DNA from: Novosphingobium olei | GTDB taxonomy: Bacteria; Pseudomonadota; Alphaproteobacteria; Sphingomonadales; Sphingomonadaceae | Assembly (NCBI RefSeq): GCF_012927405.1 | Contig: NZ_JABBGM010000001.1 | Span: 750,001-814,000, forward strand | Reading direction: 5' to 3' | Length of the DNA stretch: 64,000 nucleotides | Part shown: piece after piece, positions 54,845 through 63,639 of the stretch | Layout: each line of letters opens with the position of its first letter | Position numbering within the stretch: the stretch's first letter is position 1 | Translations under genes and position numbers: made by a program | Notes under the pieces: model-generated | What the model saw: the letters and a program-made list of their open reading frames with translations, nothing else | Databases searched by the model: none | What the model was told of the DNA's origin: nothing

Positions 54845-54880
54845 AAGGCTTGAGGTCGGAACCCCAAGCCTTCGCTTTTT
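54845..54880. terminator. Bidirectional terminator between the YbjN gene and amn
   Basis: Twelve-base arms with one mismatch (AAGGCTTGAGGT, ACCCCAAGCCTT) and a CGGA loop. T-rich runs follow on both strands (CGCTTTTT on plus, TTGTTTTT on minus). The remainder of 54681-54962 shows no gene. Confidence 0.8.
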
Positions 54881-54928
54881 CTCTCAGAAGTCTGTCAACT
54901 TCGTCAACTTGGGCCCTTGAACCTCACT

Positions 54929-54984
54929 GGAAAGGCGGTTCGTTACCGCCGCCGCAGCCGCGTCAGCGGAACGGCGGTTCGTTA
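54929..54984. repeat. Short direct duplication at the 3' end of amn
   Basis: GGAAnGGCGGTTCGTTA occurs at 54929-54945 and 54968-54984. On the minus strand the inner copy encodes the amn C-terminus (NEPPFR then stop) and the outer copy lies in the same frame after that stop, reading GNEPPFQ then another stop. Confidence 0.6.
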
Positions 54985-56399
54985 AACGCCCGCAGCTTCC
55001 GGCTGTGCAGCCGCGATCCCTGCGCCTTCAGCAGCGCGCAGGTGGTCGTGCCGATGGCGAGGTGCCCGGCGATGGCCTCTTCGTAGAAGCGGTTGGCTTG
55101 GCCCGGCAGCTTGATCTCGCCGTGGATCGGCTTGTCGGACACGCACAGCAGCGTGCCGTAGGGCACGCGGAAGCGATAGCCCTGCGCCGCGATCGTCGCG
55201 CTCTCCATGTCGATGCCCACGGCGCGTGACAGGCTCAGCCGCTTGGCGGTCTGCGAAATGCGCAGTTCCCAGTTGCGGTCGTCGGTGGTCACGATCGTGC
55301 CGGTGCGCATCCGGGTCTTGAGGTCCGCGCCGCCGCTGCCGCTGACCATCTCGGCCGCCTGCGCCAGCGCCACCTGGACTTCGGCGATGGCCGGGATCGG
55401 GATTTCCGGCGGCAGCACGGGGTCGAGCACGTGGTCGTCGCGCAAGTAGGCATGGGCCAGCACATAATCGCCGATCTTCTGCGTGGGGCGCAGGCCGCCG
55501 CAGTGCCCGATCATCAGCCAGGCTTCGGGCCGCAGCACGGCCAGGTGGTCGCAGATCGTCTTGGCGTTCGATGGCCCCACGCCGATGTTGACCAGCGTGA
55601 TGCCCGACCGGTCCGGCGCGATCAGGTGGTAGGCGGGCATCTGGTGGCGCCGCCACGCCGTGTCCGAAAGCCGCGCCCGGGCATCGTCGGTATGGCCATC
55701 GAGGTACAGCCCGCCCGCGCCCGATAGTGCGACGTAGCCTTCGCTGCCCAGCTGCCGCCCGGCCCAGTCGACGAATTCGTCGACGTAGCGGTGGTAATTG
55801 GTGAACAGCACGTACTTCTGGAAATCCTCGGGCCGGGTGCCGGTATAGTGGGCGAGGCGGGCGAGGCTGAAATCGGTGCGCAGGCCGTCGAACAGCGACA
55901 GCGGCAGCGGCCCGTCGCCGATTGCGTAGTCGCCGTCGGCAATCTCGTCGCCGATGTGGGCCAGTTCGGTCGCCGGGAAGTGCCGCGCCAGTTCCTGCGG
56001 GCTCACCCGCCCGATCTGCGCGGCATAGGCGCCGTCGAGCACGTAGGGGAAGGGGATCTCCTGCCGCGAGGCCGCGACGGTCACCGACACGTCGTAGCCG
56101 CCGCAGATCAGCTCCAGCTGTTCGCCCAGATAGTCGGCGAACAGTTCGGGCCGCGTCACCGTGCAGGCATACGTGCCCCGCTGGGTCAGCCGGCCGAACG
56201 ATCGCCCGGTGGAAACGTTGTCGGGCTCGCTCGCCAGGCGGATGCGCAGTTCGGGGTAGCAGTAGCTGCCGTCGTGCCGGCGGGTCGGTGGTGGCAGCGT
56301 GCCGTCCTCGGCAAAGCGGGCGATATCCTCGCGCAGCCGGGCCACGGCCTCGTCATAGATGCGGGAAAGGGCGGAAAGGATCGAAGCAACCTGGTTCAT
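54963..56399 (-). CDS. amn: AMP nucleosidase
   Basis: Protein of 478 residues. Splits AMP into adenine and ribose 5-phosphate. The N-terminal AMP nucleosidase domain (about 1-175) precedes a nucleoside-phosphorylase-like catalytic domain with NIGVGPSNAKT, MIGHCGGLRPTQ, TTDDRNWEL and GIDMESATIAAQG. The C-terminus may have been shortened by a small duplication. Monocistronic, reading towards a shared terminator. Confidence 0.95.
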   Translation of the reverse strand: MNQVASILSALSRIYDEAVARLREDIARFAEDGTLPPPTRRHDGSYCYPELRIRLASEPDNVSTGRSFGRLTQRGTYACTVTRPELFADYLGEQLELICGGYDVSVTVAASRQEIPFPYVLDGAYAAQIGRVSPQELARHFPATELAHIGDEIADGDYAIGDGPLPLSLFDGLRTDFSLARLAHYTGTRPEDFQKYVLFTNYHRYVDEFVDWAGRQLGSEGYVALSGAGGLYLDGHTDDARARLSDTAWRRHQMPAYHLIAPDRSGITLVNIGVGPSNAKTICDHLAVLRPEAWLMIGHCGGLRPTQKIGDYVLAHAYLRDDHVLDPVLPPEIPIPAIAEVQVALAQAAEMVSGSGGADLKTRMRTGTIVTTDDRNWELRISQTAKRLSLSRAVGIDMESATIAAQGYRFRVPYGTLLCVSDKPIHGEIKLPGQANRFYEEAIAGHLAIGTTTCALLKAQGSRLHSRKLRAFNEPPFR

Positions 56400-56528
56400 C
56401 GGCGAGAGTCTAGCGGGCGCGGGTTACGCTGGAAAGAAGGGCGGCCACCCTTTCGCCGACAACGCCTCTTGTGCGACGGCTGCGGCTTGATGATAACGCT
56501 GTCAAAGTGATGAGGGAGAGGTGAGGCA

Positions 56529-57524
56529 ATGCGGATCATTCAAACGTCGGTCGCGATCGTCGCGCTCGCCTGGGCGGGCAGCGCGGCGGCGCAGAACACC
56601 ACGGCGACCGTTCCCCCGGTGATCGACGTGCACATGCACGCCATGGAGGATGTGCCCATCGCCGTCCCGTTCTGCCCCAACCAGACGCGGTTCGAGGCAT
56701 CGGACCCCAAGGACGGCCCCGAAGCGCCGTTCGGCTGGTCGAAGGAGGAGTGCAGCCCCAAGCTCTACCCCGCGCCCAAGGGGCAGTACCGGTCGATGGT
56801 GCTGGCCGAGATGGAGCGGCTGAACGTGCGGGGCGTTGTGTTCGGCGATGTCGCCGACGTGCAGAAGTGGCAGGCGGCGGCGCCGGGGCGCATCATCCCG
56901 GGGACGGCGTTCGACAAGGTGGAGGGCAGCGATCCCGCCAGGCAGCTCAAGATGCTGGAGGTGGCCTTCACCCAGCAAGGCTTCAAGGTGATGGGCGAAA
57001 TCGGCCTGCAGTACGAAGGCATCTCGCCATCGGACATGCGGGTGGACCAGTACTTCGCGCTTGCCGAAAAGCTCGACATTCCGGTTGCCATCCACATGGG
57101 CACGGGCGGATCGGGCCGCGCCAATGTGGCCATGCCCGGCTATCGCGGATCGATGGGCAACCCGTTGCTGCTGGAGGATCTGCTCGCCCGCCATCCCAAA
57201 TTGCGGGTGCAGGTGATGCACGCCGGTTATCCGATGATCGACAACATGCTGACGCTGCTTCAGGCGAACAGCCATGTCTATGTGGACATCGCCGGTCTGA
57301 TCTGGAGCTATCCGCGCAAGGAGGTGAACCGGTACATCGAGCGGCTGGTCGATGCGGGCTTCGGCGATCGGGTGATGTACGGCACCGACCAGCTCGTCTG
57401 GCCGGGGCTGATGGCCTATTCCATCGGGATCATCCAGAACGCCGACTATCTGAGCCCCGAACAGAAGCGCGACATCCTGTACAACAACGCCGCCCGCTTC
57501 CTGCGGCTCGACAAGGGCAAATAG
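56529..57524 (+). CDS. Secreted amidohydrolase (amidohydrolase-2 family)
   Basis: Protein of 331 residues, signal peptide ending GSAAAQN, with AGAGG upstream of the ATG. TIM-barrel metal ligands are visible: HxH in VIDVHMHAM, His in VAIHMGTGG and VQVMHAGYP, and Asp in MYGTDQLVWP. The family includes decarboxylases and lactonases; the substrate is not evident. The MITE-like element begins about 100 bases downstream. Confidence 0.88.
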   Translation: MRIIQTSVAIVALAWAGSAAAQNTTATVPPVIDVHMHAMEDVPIAVPFCPNQTRFEASDPKDGPEAPFGWSKEECSPKLYPAPKGQYRSMVLAEMERLNVRGVVFGDVADVQKWQAAAPGRIIPGTAFDKVEGSDPARQLKMLEVAFTQQGFKVMGEIGLQYEGISPSDMRVDQYFALAEKLDIPVAIHMGTGGSGRANVAMPGYRGSMGNPLLLEDLLARHPKLRVQVMHAGYPMIDNMLTLLQANSHVYVDIAGLIWSYPRKEVNRYIERLVDAGFGDRVMYGTDQLVWPGLMAYSIGIIQNADYLSPEQKRDILYNNAARFLRLDKGK

Positions 57525-57628
57525 ACCGACCCCGCGCGTCGCTATCTTTGTCCGCAGGGCGCATTGTCGCCACTCGACCTTGCGGCTGTCTTGCGCCACC
57601 ATCGCGCAATGACTTTCGAACGGGGGGC

Positions 57629-57898
57629 TTATACCAAGATGCGCAGACTGCGACCCATGAGGATGCCCAGCCCCGTCTGCTGGCGAGGAGGGACCGCAGC
57701 GGCGATGTGGTTCATCGTCGCAAGGTCCCGACGAAGTCCGGCGGGCGGGGCTGGACACCCTGCGGGCGACGTTCTGGCGGCCCCCGGACAGCGTCGCGCC
57801 CTCGGGATGATGCCCCGCATCACCCCTTCGGAACGCTCCTCGCCGAGAACCGCCAGAACGCCGTCCTCATGGGTCGCAGTCTGCGCATCTTGGTATAA
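57629..57898. mobile_element. MITE-like element with 35-bp perfect terminal inverted repeats
   Basis: A 270-bp non-coding unit. The left end (57629-57663) starts TTATACCAAGATGCGCAGAC and the right end (57864-57898) is its exact reverse complement over 35 bases; a GGCGAGGAG motif is also mirrored further in. There is no transposase frame. Ends TTATACC and GGTATAA would fit insertion at a TA with TA duplication, as for IS630/mariner-type elements, but that is inference. The stretch 57525-57628 to its left holds no gene. The right end stops one base before the ATG of the S9 peptidase. Confidence 0.82.
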
Positions 57899-57899
57899 A

Positions 57900-59861
57900 A
57901 TGAAGCATCTGCGGCATGTCGCACTGGCGTGCATCTCAACGGCTGCGGTCATCGCGGCGGTTCCGGCAAGCGCGGAGGTGCCCACGCCGCCGCGCCCGCT
58001 GACGCCGCCGCAGTCGATCACCTCGCCCGAGAACGCGGCGGCAAGGCCCATACCGCTCGAGGACCTGATTTCGACGCGGGGCATGCTGTCCGCGGCATGG
58101 AGCGCCGATGGCCGGCAGCTGTTCTTCGCCACCAACCTGACCGGCCGCTACAATATCTGGCGCGTCGATGCGGCCGGCGGCTGGCCGGTGCAGCTGACCC
58201 AGTCCGATGAAGCGCAGCGCGGCCTTGCCGTTTCGCCCGACGGCAGCACGCTGTATTTCCAGCAGGATCACGGCGGGGACGAACAATACGACATCCTGGC
58301 CGTGCCCACCGCTGGTGGCGCGGTGCGCAACCTGACGGCCACGCCCGAAGTGCGCGAAAGCGGTGCGCTGATCGCACCCGATGGCAAGACGATTGCGATA
58401 TCGACCAAGCTTCGCAGCCAGGGCCAGACCAATCTGGCGCTGCTCGACCCGGATAGCGGCAAGGTTCGTGCGCTGACGGCAGAGGCTGATCCGCAGTGGG
58501 ACTGGAGCCCGGTGGCATGGACGGACCAGGGCCGCACGCTGATCGCCAATCGCAGCTTCACCGATAGCAGCGCAGGGGAAGTCTGGGCGGTCGACATCGC
58601 CAGCGGCAAGGCAAGACGGCTGCTAGGCGCGCCCAAGACGCGCATCGAGGCAAGCGGCGCCAGCGGCGATGGCACTGTCCTGAGCGTGACGAGCAACGCA
58701 GGGACCGGCCAGGATCACGCCGGGATCTATTCGATCAAGGACAAGCGCTGGCGCTGGCTGGCGCCCACGCCGTGGAGCCAGGAAGCGGGTGCGATGGCGC
58801 CGGACGGCAAATCGTTCGTGGTCACCACCAACACCGATGGGCGGACCGAGATCGCGCTGGCGGACGTGGCCACGCTGGCGGTGCGTCCGGTGCCGCTGCA
58901 GCCGGGCGTCAATGCGCCGGCTGGCGCGGTGCCGTTCTCACCCGATTCCAAGCGTCTGCTGGTCCTGCGCTCTGGCGCCAACGCACCGGGCCAGCCGACG
59001 GTGATCGATCTTGCCAGCGGCGGGGTGGCGGCCACGTTCCCGCTGGCGGTTGCAAGCCTCGATCCCGCCACGTTGCCCGGTTCGGCGATCGTGACGTATC
59101 CGAGCTTTGACGGCACCCGGATCAGCGCGATCCTGACCATCCCGTTCAACGCGCGCCGCGATGGCCACAATCCGGCGATCGTCATGCCGCATGGCGGGCC
59201 GACCGGGCAGGCGCTGGACAGCTTTTCCGGTGTCGTCGCCGCCTTTGCCAGCCGCGGCTATTTCGTGATCCAGCCCAACCCGCGCGGCTCCACGGGGTAT
59301 GGTCAGGCGTTCCAGTCCGCCAATTACCAGGACCTGGGCGGCGGCGACCTGAAGGACGTGCTGGCGGCGAAGGACTTCCTCGTTTCCAGCGGTTACGTCG
59401 ATCCCGCGCGGGTGGGCATCACGGGCGGATCGTACGGCGGGTTCATGACGCTGATGGCGATCGGCCGCGCGCCGGACGCGTTCGCCGCCGCCGTGCAGAT
59501 GTTCGGCATCATCGACTGGCGCACGATGTGGGAGCACGAGGATGCCGGACTTCAGGCATACCAGAAGTCGCTGCTGGGCGATCCGGCGACCTATCCCAAG
59601 GTGTACGACGCCACCTCGCCGCTGACCTGGCTAAAGGCCGCAAAGGCCCCGCTGCTGTCGCTTCAGGGCGACAACGACATCCGCGTGCCGCGCGGGCAGG
59701 CGCAGCAGGTGACCGACGCCCTGAAAGCGCGGGGCGCAACGGCTGAAGTGGTGTTCTATCCGGGCGAAGGCCACGGCTTCTACAAGCGCGAGAACCAGCT
59801 GGATTCGCTGCGGCGCCGGATCGAATGGTTCGACCGCTATCTGAAGCCCAAGGCTCAGTAG
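57900..59861 (+). CDS. S9 family peptidase (acylaminoacyl/prolyl oligopeptidase type)
   Basis: Protein of 653 residues from the ATG at 57900, with a signal peptide ending PASAEV. A beta-propeller of WD/PD40-like repeats (DGRQLFFATN, SPDGSTLYFQ, PDGKTIAIST) covers about 50-390. The C-terminal alpha/beta hydrolase has Ser in GGSYGGFMT, Asp in GDNDIRVPRG and His in GEGHGFYKR. Digests short peptides, presumably in the periplasm. No Shine-Dalgarno precedes the ATG because the MITE-like repeat occupies that position. Confidence 0.93.
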   Translation: MKHLRHVALACISTAAVIAAVPASAEVPTPPRPLTPPQSITSPENAAARPIPLEDLISTRGMLSAAWSADGRQLFFATNLTGRYNIWRVDAAGGWPVQLTQSDEAQRGLAVSPDGSTLYFQQDHGGDEQYDILAVPTAGGAVRNLTATPEVRESGALIAPDGKTIAISTKLRSQGQTNLALLDPDSGKVRALTAEADPQWDWSPVAWTDQGRTLIANRSFTDSSAGEVWAVDIASGKARRLLGAPKTRIEASGASGDGTVLSVTSNAGTGQDHAGIYSIKDKRWRWLAPTPWSQEAGAMAPDGKSFVVTTNTDGRTEIALADVATLAVRPVPLQPGVNAPAGAVPFSPDSKRLLVLRSGANAPGQPTVIDLASGGVAATFPLAVASLDPATLPGSAIVTYPSFDGTRISAILTIPFNARRDGHNPAIVMPHGGPTGQALDSFSGVVAAFASRGYFVIQPNPRGSTGYGQAFQSANYQDLGGGDLKDVLAAKDFLVSSGYVDPARVGITGGSYGGFMTLMAIGRAPDAFAAAVQMFGIIDWRTMWEHEDAGLQAYQKSLLGDPATYPKVYDATSPLTWLKAAKAPLLSLQGDNDIRVPRGQAQQVTDALKARGATAEVVFYPGEGHGFYKRENQLDSLRRRIEWFDRYLKPKAQ

Positions 59862-59923
59862 ACGCCGCCAGGAAGAGGGCGCGCTGTCCTGCGACAGTGC
59901 CCCCGACAGCGACCACAAAGCAA

Positions 59924-59953
59924 AAGGGGCGCTGTCGCGAGACAGCGCCCCTT
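59924..59953 (-). terminator. Rho-independent terminator of the rpsF-rpsR-rplI operon
   Basis: Thirteen-base perfect arms (AAGGGGCGCTGTC, GACAGCGCCCCTT) with loop GCGA. On the minus strand it is followed by TTGCTTTG. A related, imperfect hairpin at 59878-59904 may serve the plus-strand S9 gene. Confidence 0.88.
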
Positions 59954-59977
59954 GAATGCTTGGTCAGCGCGAAGCGA

Positions 59978-60574
59978 TCAGGCTTCGGCTTCCTCGCCGC
60001 CTTCGAGCAGCTCGGTCGGGATTTCGCCCGGTTCGGCATTCGGATCGTAGGCTTCGGTGAAGCCGCCGGTGTCGGTGTCGAACATCGCCGCCATGACGTC
60101 GACGCCCTGCGACTGCAGTTCGGCTTCGTCGGGCGAGCGGGCCACGTTCACCTTGACGGTGACGGTCACTTCCGGGTGGAGCGCAACCTTGACGGTCGAG
60201 ACGCCGATGGTCTTGATCGGGCGTTCCAGCACGATCATCGACTTGGTCACCTTGGCGCCCTGTTCGACCAGCGCGTCGACGATGTCGCGCACCGAAACCG
60301 AACCATAGAGCTGGCCGGCGTTCGACGAAGCGCGGATGAGGACGACTTCCTTGCCTTCAACGTTGCCGGCTTCCTTGCTGGCTTCGTCGCGGCGGGCTTC
60401 GTTCTCGGCCTCGATGCGGGCGCGGTTGGCTTCGAAGACCTTGCGGTTGGCTTCGTTGGCGCGCAGCGCCTTCTTGTTGGGCAGCAGGAAGTTGCGGGCG
60501 TAGCCGTCCTTCACGGTGACTTCGTCACCGATGGTGCCCAGCTTCTCGATGCGCTCGAGCAGGATGATCTGCAT
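59978..60574 (-). CDS. rplI: 50S ribosomal protein bL9
   Basis: Protein of 198 residues. [19 protein letters not shown] and [14 protein letters not shown] are standard bL9 N-domain sequences. The linker helix and C domain follow, then an acidic tail of about 40 residues ([20 protein letters not shown]) common in alphaproteobacteria. Last gene of rpsF-rpsR-rplI. Confidence 0.97.
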   Translation of the reverse strand: MQIILLERIEKLGTIGDEVTVKDGYARNFLLPNKKALRANEANRKVFEANRARIEAENEARRDEASKEAGNVEGKEVVLIRASSNAGQLYGSVSVRDIVDALVEQGAKVTKSMIVLERPIKTIGVSTVKVALHPEVTVTVKVNVARSPDEAELQSQGVDVMAAMFDTDTGGFTEAYDPNAEPGEIPTELLEGGEEAEA

Positions 60575-60586
60575 GTCTGGCGCTCC

Positions 60587-60811
60587 TTACTTCACGATGT
60601 AGGGCAGGAGGCCGATGTGCCGGGCGCGCTTGATCGCTTGGCCCAGCTCACGCTGCTTCTTCGCCGAAACGGCGGTGATGCGCGACGGCACGATCTTGCC
60701 ACGCTCGGACATGAAGCCCTGAAGCAGGCGCACGTCCTTGTAGTCGATCTTGGGCGCGTTCTTGCCCGAGAACGGGCAGCTCTTGCGGCGACGGAAAAAC
60801 GGACGAGCCAT
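60587..60811 (-). CDS. rpsR: 30S ribosomal protein bS18
   Basis: Protein of 74 residues: [20 protein letters not shown] at the start and [20 protein letters not shown] later, the usual bS18 sequence. Pairs with bS6 on the 30S platform. Three bases after rpsF and 12 before rplI. Confidence 0.97.
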   Translation of the reverse strand: MARPFFRRRKSCPFSGKNAPKIDYKDVRLLQGFMSERGKIVPSRITAVSAKKQRELGQAIKRARHIGLLPYIVK

Positions 60812-60814
60812 GTC

Positions 60815-61177
60815 TTATTCCCCTTCGCGTTCGCGGCGGCGGGTGCGCTCGCGGTCGTTCTTGCGCATCATCACCGACGGGCCGGCTTCATGTTCGTCGA
60901 CGCGGACGGTCATGTAGCGGATCACGTCTTCGTTGATCTGGGTCTGACGCTCCAGCTCGGCGATGGTGTCGCCCGGCGCGTCGATGTTCAGCATCACGAA
61001 GTGTGCCTTGCGGTTCTTCTGAATCTTGTAGGCCAGCGAACGGAGGCCCCAGGTTTCGGTCTTGGTGACCTTGCCGTTGTTGCTCTCGACGATCTCGGTG
61101 GCGGTGGCGGCAAGCGCATCGACCTGAGCCTGGCTCAGATCCTGGCGCGCCAGAAACACATGCTCGTAAAGCGGCAT
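60815..61177 (-). CDS. rpsF: 30S ribosomal protein bS6
   Basis: Protein of 120 residues: [39 protein letters not shown], and an Arg/Glu-rich tail. Heads the rpsF-rpsR-rplI operon with AAGGA before its ATG. The 194-base spacer upstream (61178-61371) holds its promoter region and no gene. Confidence 0.97.
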   Translation of the reverse strand: MPLYEHVFLARQDLSQAQVDALAATATEIVESNNGKVTKTETWGLRSLAYKIQKNRKAHFVMLNIDAPGDTIAELERQTQINEDVIRYMTVRVDEHEAGPSVMMRKNDRERTRRREREGE

Positions 61178-61371
61178 GCTTTCGCGTCCTTTATCATTCT
61201 AACCGATCGCTGGCTTGTCCGCGGGATTGCGGGGCCCCTCCGGCTTTCTTCGATTCCCCCCTGCAGGCGTGGTGCCTTTCATGGGAAGCGGTGGCCCTTA
61301 GCGGTTTTTGCCGCCAATGCAACCCCTGCCGGATACCCGGATACCAGGATGGCCGGATGCCCGGACCCGGC

Positions 61372-62586
61372 TCAGGCGGGCGCGGCGGCTGGTTCGCGCG
61401 GGGCGATCGGCTTGCCGCAATAGATCAGCGCAAGCAGGGCATTGCCGCGCACGGCAAGGAACGCCGCAAGCGAGAGCAGGAGGACGAGCGCCGAGCCTGC
61501 CAGCCACTGGATTTCCGGAATCAGCGGCAGGTGCGGCAGCCACGCGACCGTGGCGATCACGAAGATCATGTGGAACAGGTAGATCGCCATCGCGCCATCG
61601 ACGAGGAAGCTGACGGTGCGGCTCGGCCGGTCCGCCACGCGTGCGAGCAGCCGCAGCGCGACCAGCGAGAGCACCAGCGCGGTGGGCAATTCGATCAGGT
61701 TGCCGATGAAGTTCCATTCCGCCGAAAGCCCGCGCGACAGGCCCAGCACCGGGCGCATCAGCGGGGCGAGCATGAGGTAGAGCGGAAAGAGCGCGGCGGC
61801 GAGGAGCGGCAGGCGGCTGCCCGGCAGGTCGAACAGTCGTTCGCCCACGCGCAATCGGAAGGCGAGCACGCCGATGGCAAAGGCCGGGGCGTGCATCAGG
61901 TACTGCCACAGCAGGTCGATCTCGAACGCGCGCTGGCGGGGCAGGACATCTTCGAGCGCGCCCTGGCCGAGGCTCCACAGCGCGAGCAGGACAAGGAACG
62001 AGAGCCAGCCCTTGCCGGAAAGGCACAGCGCATCGCCGATCGCCTTGCCCCAGCGGCTGCCGGCGGCGGGCAGTCGATCCACCGGAACGAGGTAGAACGT
62101 GCCGACGAAGGCGAGCAGCACGCACAGGAACCACAGGTGATCGAAGGCGAGCGGCAGGCCGTGGATGCCGCCGGGCGTTTCGCCCAGCAGTTCCTGGTGG
62201 AAGAAGTGCTGCAGCACGCCCAGCGTGAACAGGCTGCCGACAAGCGGGAAGCCGAGCCGGGTCAACCGGTCTTCCAGCCACGGGCGCTTGCCCCGCTTTT
62301 CACGCACCATCGCGGCGAAGTAGCCCGACAGCATGAAGAAGGCGAACATGCGGAAGGCGTGGATGAACGTCAGCGAAAAGACGATCGCGCCCGCCTGCTT
62401 GAAGCCGGGGACCGCCGGCGCGCGGTTGAACACCGCGATCATGCCGACGTGGAAGGGAATGCCGAGCAAAAGGAACAGCGCCCGCGCCGCATCGACGTGG
62501 TGCATCCGGCCCGATGCACCGCTTGCACGCGCGCCAGCGCGCCCTTGCTGGTCCGAAAGCTGCGATCCCGTCATTGGCTCGCTCAT
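61372..62586 (-). CDS. Membrane acyltransferase-3 family protein (OpgC/MdoC-like)
   Basis: Protein of 404 residues from the ATG at 62586; the frame runs on to 62712 without family similarity. About ten spans. It opens with the acyltransferase-3 signature HHVDAARALFLLLGIPFHV, with the conserved His, and has FIHAFRMFAFFMLSGYF next. These resemble OpgC/MdoC, which adds succinyl groups to periplasmic glucans. The substrate here is unknown. Lies 70 bases downstream of a PilZ gene on the same strand. Confidence 0.87.
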   Translation of the reverse strand: MSEPMTGSQLSDQQGRAGARASGASGRMHHVDAARALFLLLGIPFHVGMIAVFNRAPAVPGFKQAGAIVFSLTFIHAFRMFAFFMLSGYFAAMVREKRGKRPWLEDRLTRLGFPLVGSLFTLGVLQHFFHQELLGETPGGIHGLPLAFDHLWFLCVLLAFVGTFYLVPVDRLPAAGSRWGKAIGDALCLSGKGWLSFLVLLALWSLGQGALEDVLPRQRAFEIDLLWQYLMHAPAFAIGVLAFRLRVGERLFDLPGSRLPLLAAALFPLYLMLAPLMRPVLGLSRGLSAEWNFIGNLIELPTALVLSLVALRLLARVADRPSRTVSFLVDGAMAIYLFHMIFVIATVAWLPHLPLIPEIQWLAGSALVLLLSLAAFLAVRGNALLALIYCGKPIAPREPAAAPA

Positions 62587-62656
62587 TGGCCCTTTTCGGC
62601 CCAAACGGCAAGCTTTCCTGCGGTGGCAGGTGCCTCCGGAACCGTTGGATGACCGC

Positions 62657-63028
62657 TCAGGCGGCGCGGCGCACGGGGCGGCGCGCGGCCTTGCGATGGT
62701 GGCCGATGGCAAAATCGCTCACCAGCGTTTCGAACACCGACTGGTGCAGCGGGTGATCGAATTCCAGGCCTGAGGACATCGGCTCCGACCACACGACATA
62801 GGCGGTCTTGGCATGAAGGCCGGGGATGAACAGCGTCAGCGGTTCGCCGATGCGCTGCTTGTCCAGCCCATCGATGCGGGCGCCATAGGGGGTGAGATCC
62901 TTAAGCATGACCGTTGACCTTACCACGCCGTGCTTGCACCGCACCGGAAGTTCGAAACCGATGCGTTCCACGCGGCGCAGGCTGGCGGCATCGACGTTCT
63001 GCGCTTCGTTGCTCAAATCGAGAAACAT
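62657..63028 (-). CDS. PilZ-domain cyclic-di-GMP-binding protein
   Basis: Protein of 123 residues. The PilZ motifs are RRVER (RxxxR) near residue 18, DLTPYGA (D/NxSxxG with Thr) near 44, and SSGLEFDHP near the end. The basic tail is HHRKAARRPVRR. Binds c-di-GMP and probably alters a partner; the downstream acyltransferase on the same strand is a candidate. GGAGA lies before the ATG. Confidence 0.88.
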   Translation of the reverse strand: MFLDLSNEAQNVDAASLRRVERIGFELPVRCKHGVVRSTVMLKDLTPYGARIDGLDKQRIGEPLTLFIPGLHAKTAYVVWSEPMSSGLEFDHPLHQSVFETLVSDFAIGHHRKAARRPVRRAA

Positions 63029-63191
63029 GGTCCGTCTCCACGTTCGCGTTAACTACGGACTGGAAGAACGGGATCGCACAGGACCCTTTCAGGGGGTGCG
63101 CGGCGGCTAAGGGTTCTTACGCAAGTGCCCGCTTGCCGAAAGCAACCAACCCGACCAGTCTTGCGCCGGGAAAGGGATAAGGGGGAAATCG

Positions 63192-63635
63192 ATGGATGCA
63201 GGTTCGGACCGCATGGCACAGCGCCTGATGGTGCTGGGCGCCGTTCTCGTCATGCTGGGGCTGCTGACCGGGTTCGTCTCGGGATCGTTCGCCAATCCGC
63301 GCATGGGGCTGGTCGCCCATCTGGAAGGGCTGATGAATGGAACGCTGATCCTCGCGCTTGCCGCGGGATGGAGCCGAGTGCGCCTGCCCGTGGGGCAGGC
63401 GCGGGCTACGTTCGTGCTGCTGGCGTTCGGCTCGCTTGCCAACTGGCTGGCGACCCTGCTCGCCGGGATCTGGGGCGTGGGCGGTCAGACGATGCCGATC
63501 ACCGCGGCCGGCCATAGCGGCCCCGCCTGGCAGGAAAGCTTCGTCACCACGCTGCTGATCGTGCTGTCCTTCGCGATGGTCGCCGCCTTCGCGCTGGTGA
63601 TCAAGGGCGTGCTGGCCGCGCGCGAGCGGCCCTGA
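63192..63635 (+). CDS. HabB/StyC-like small membrane protein
   Basis: Protein of 147 residues with four spans and a good ribosome binding site (AAGGGGGAAA). GLLTGFVSGSFANPRMGL followed by AHLEGLMNGTLI, and later NWLATLLAGIWGVGGQTMP, match hydroxylaminobenzene mutase (HabB) and styrene-oxide isomerase-like proteins. In the isomerase family a His in this AHxEG region binds heme. Whether this protein is an isomerase is not known. It converges on cmk with four bases between them. Confidence 0.7.
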   Translation: MDAGSDRMAQRLMVLGAVLVMLGLLTGFVSGSFANPRMGLVAHLEGLMNGTLILALAAGWSRVRLPVGQARATFVLLAFGSLANWLATLLAGIWGVGGQTMPITAAGHSGPAWQESFVTTLLIVLSFAMVAAFALVIKGVLAARERP

Positions 63636-63639
63636 CGGC

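Noticed and set aside
54763..55086. Possible small plus-strand gene between the YbjN gene and amn
   Set aside because: It contains the bidirectional terminator hairpin and runs into the antisense of amn. No ribosome binding site or family resemblance.
57629..58135. Minus-strand open frame starting in the S9 gene and ending in the MITE-like repeat
   Set aside because: Its C-terminus is only the translated inverted repeat, and the rest is antisense to the S9 signal peptide and propeller.
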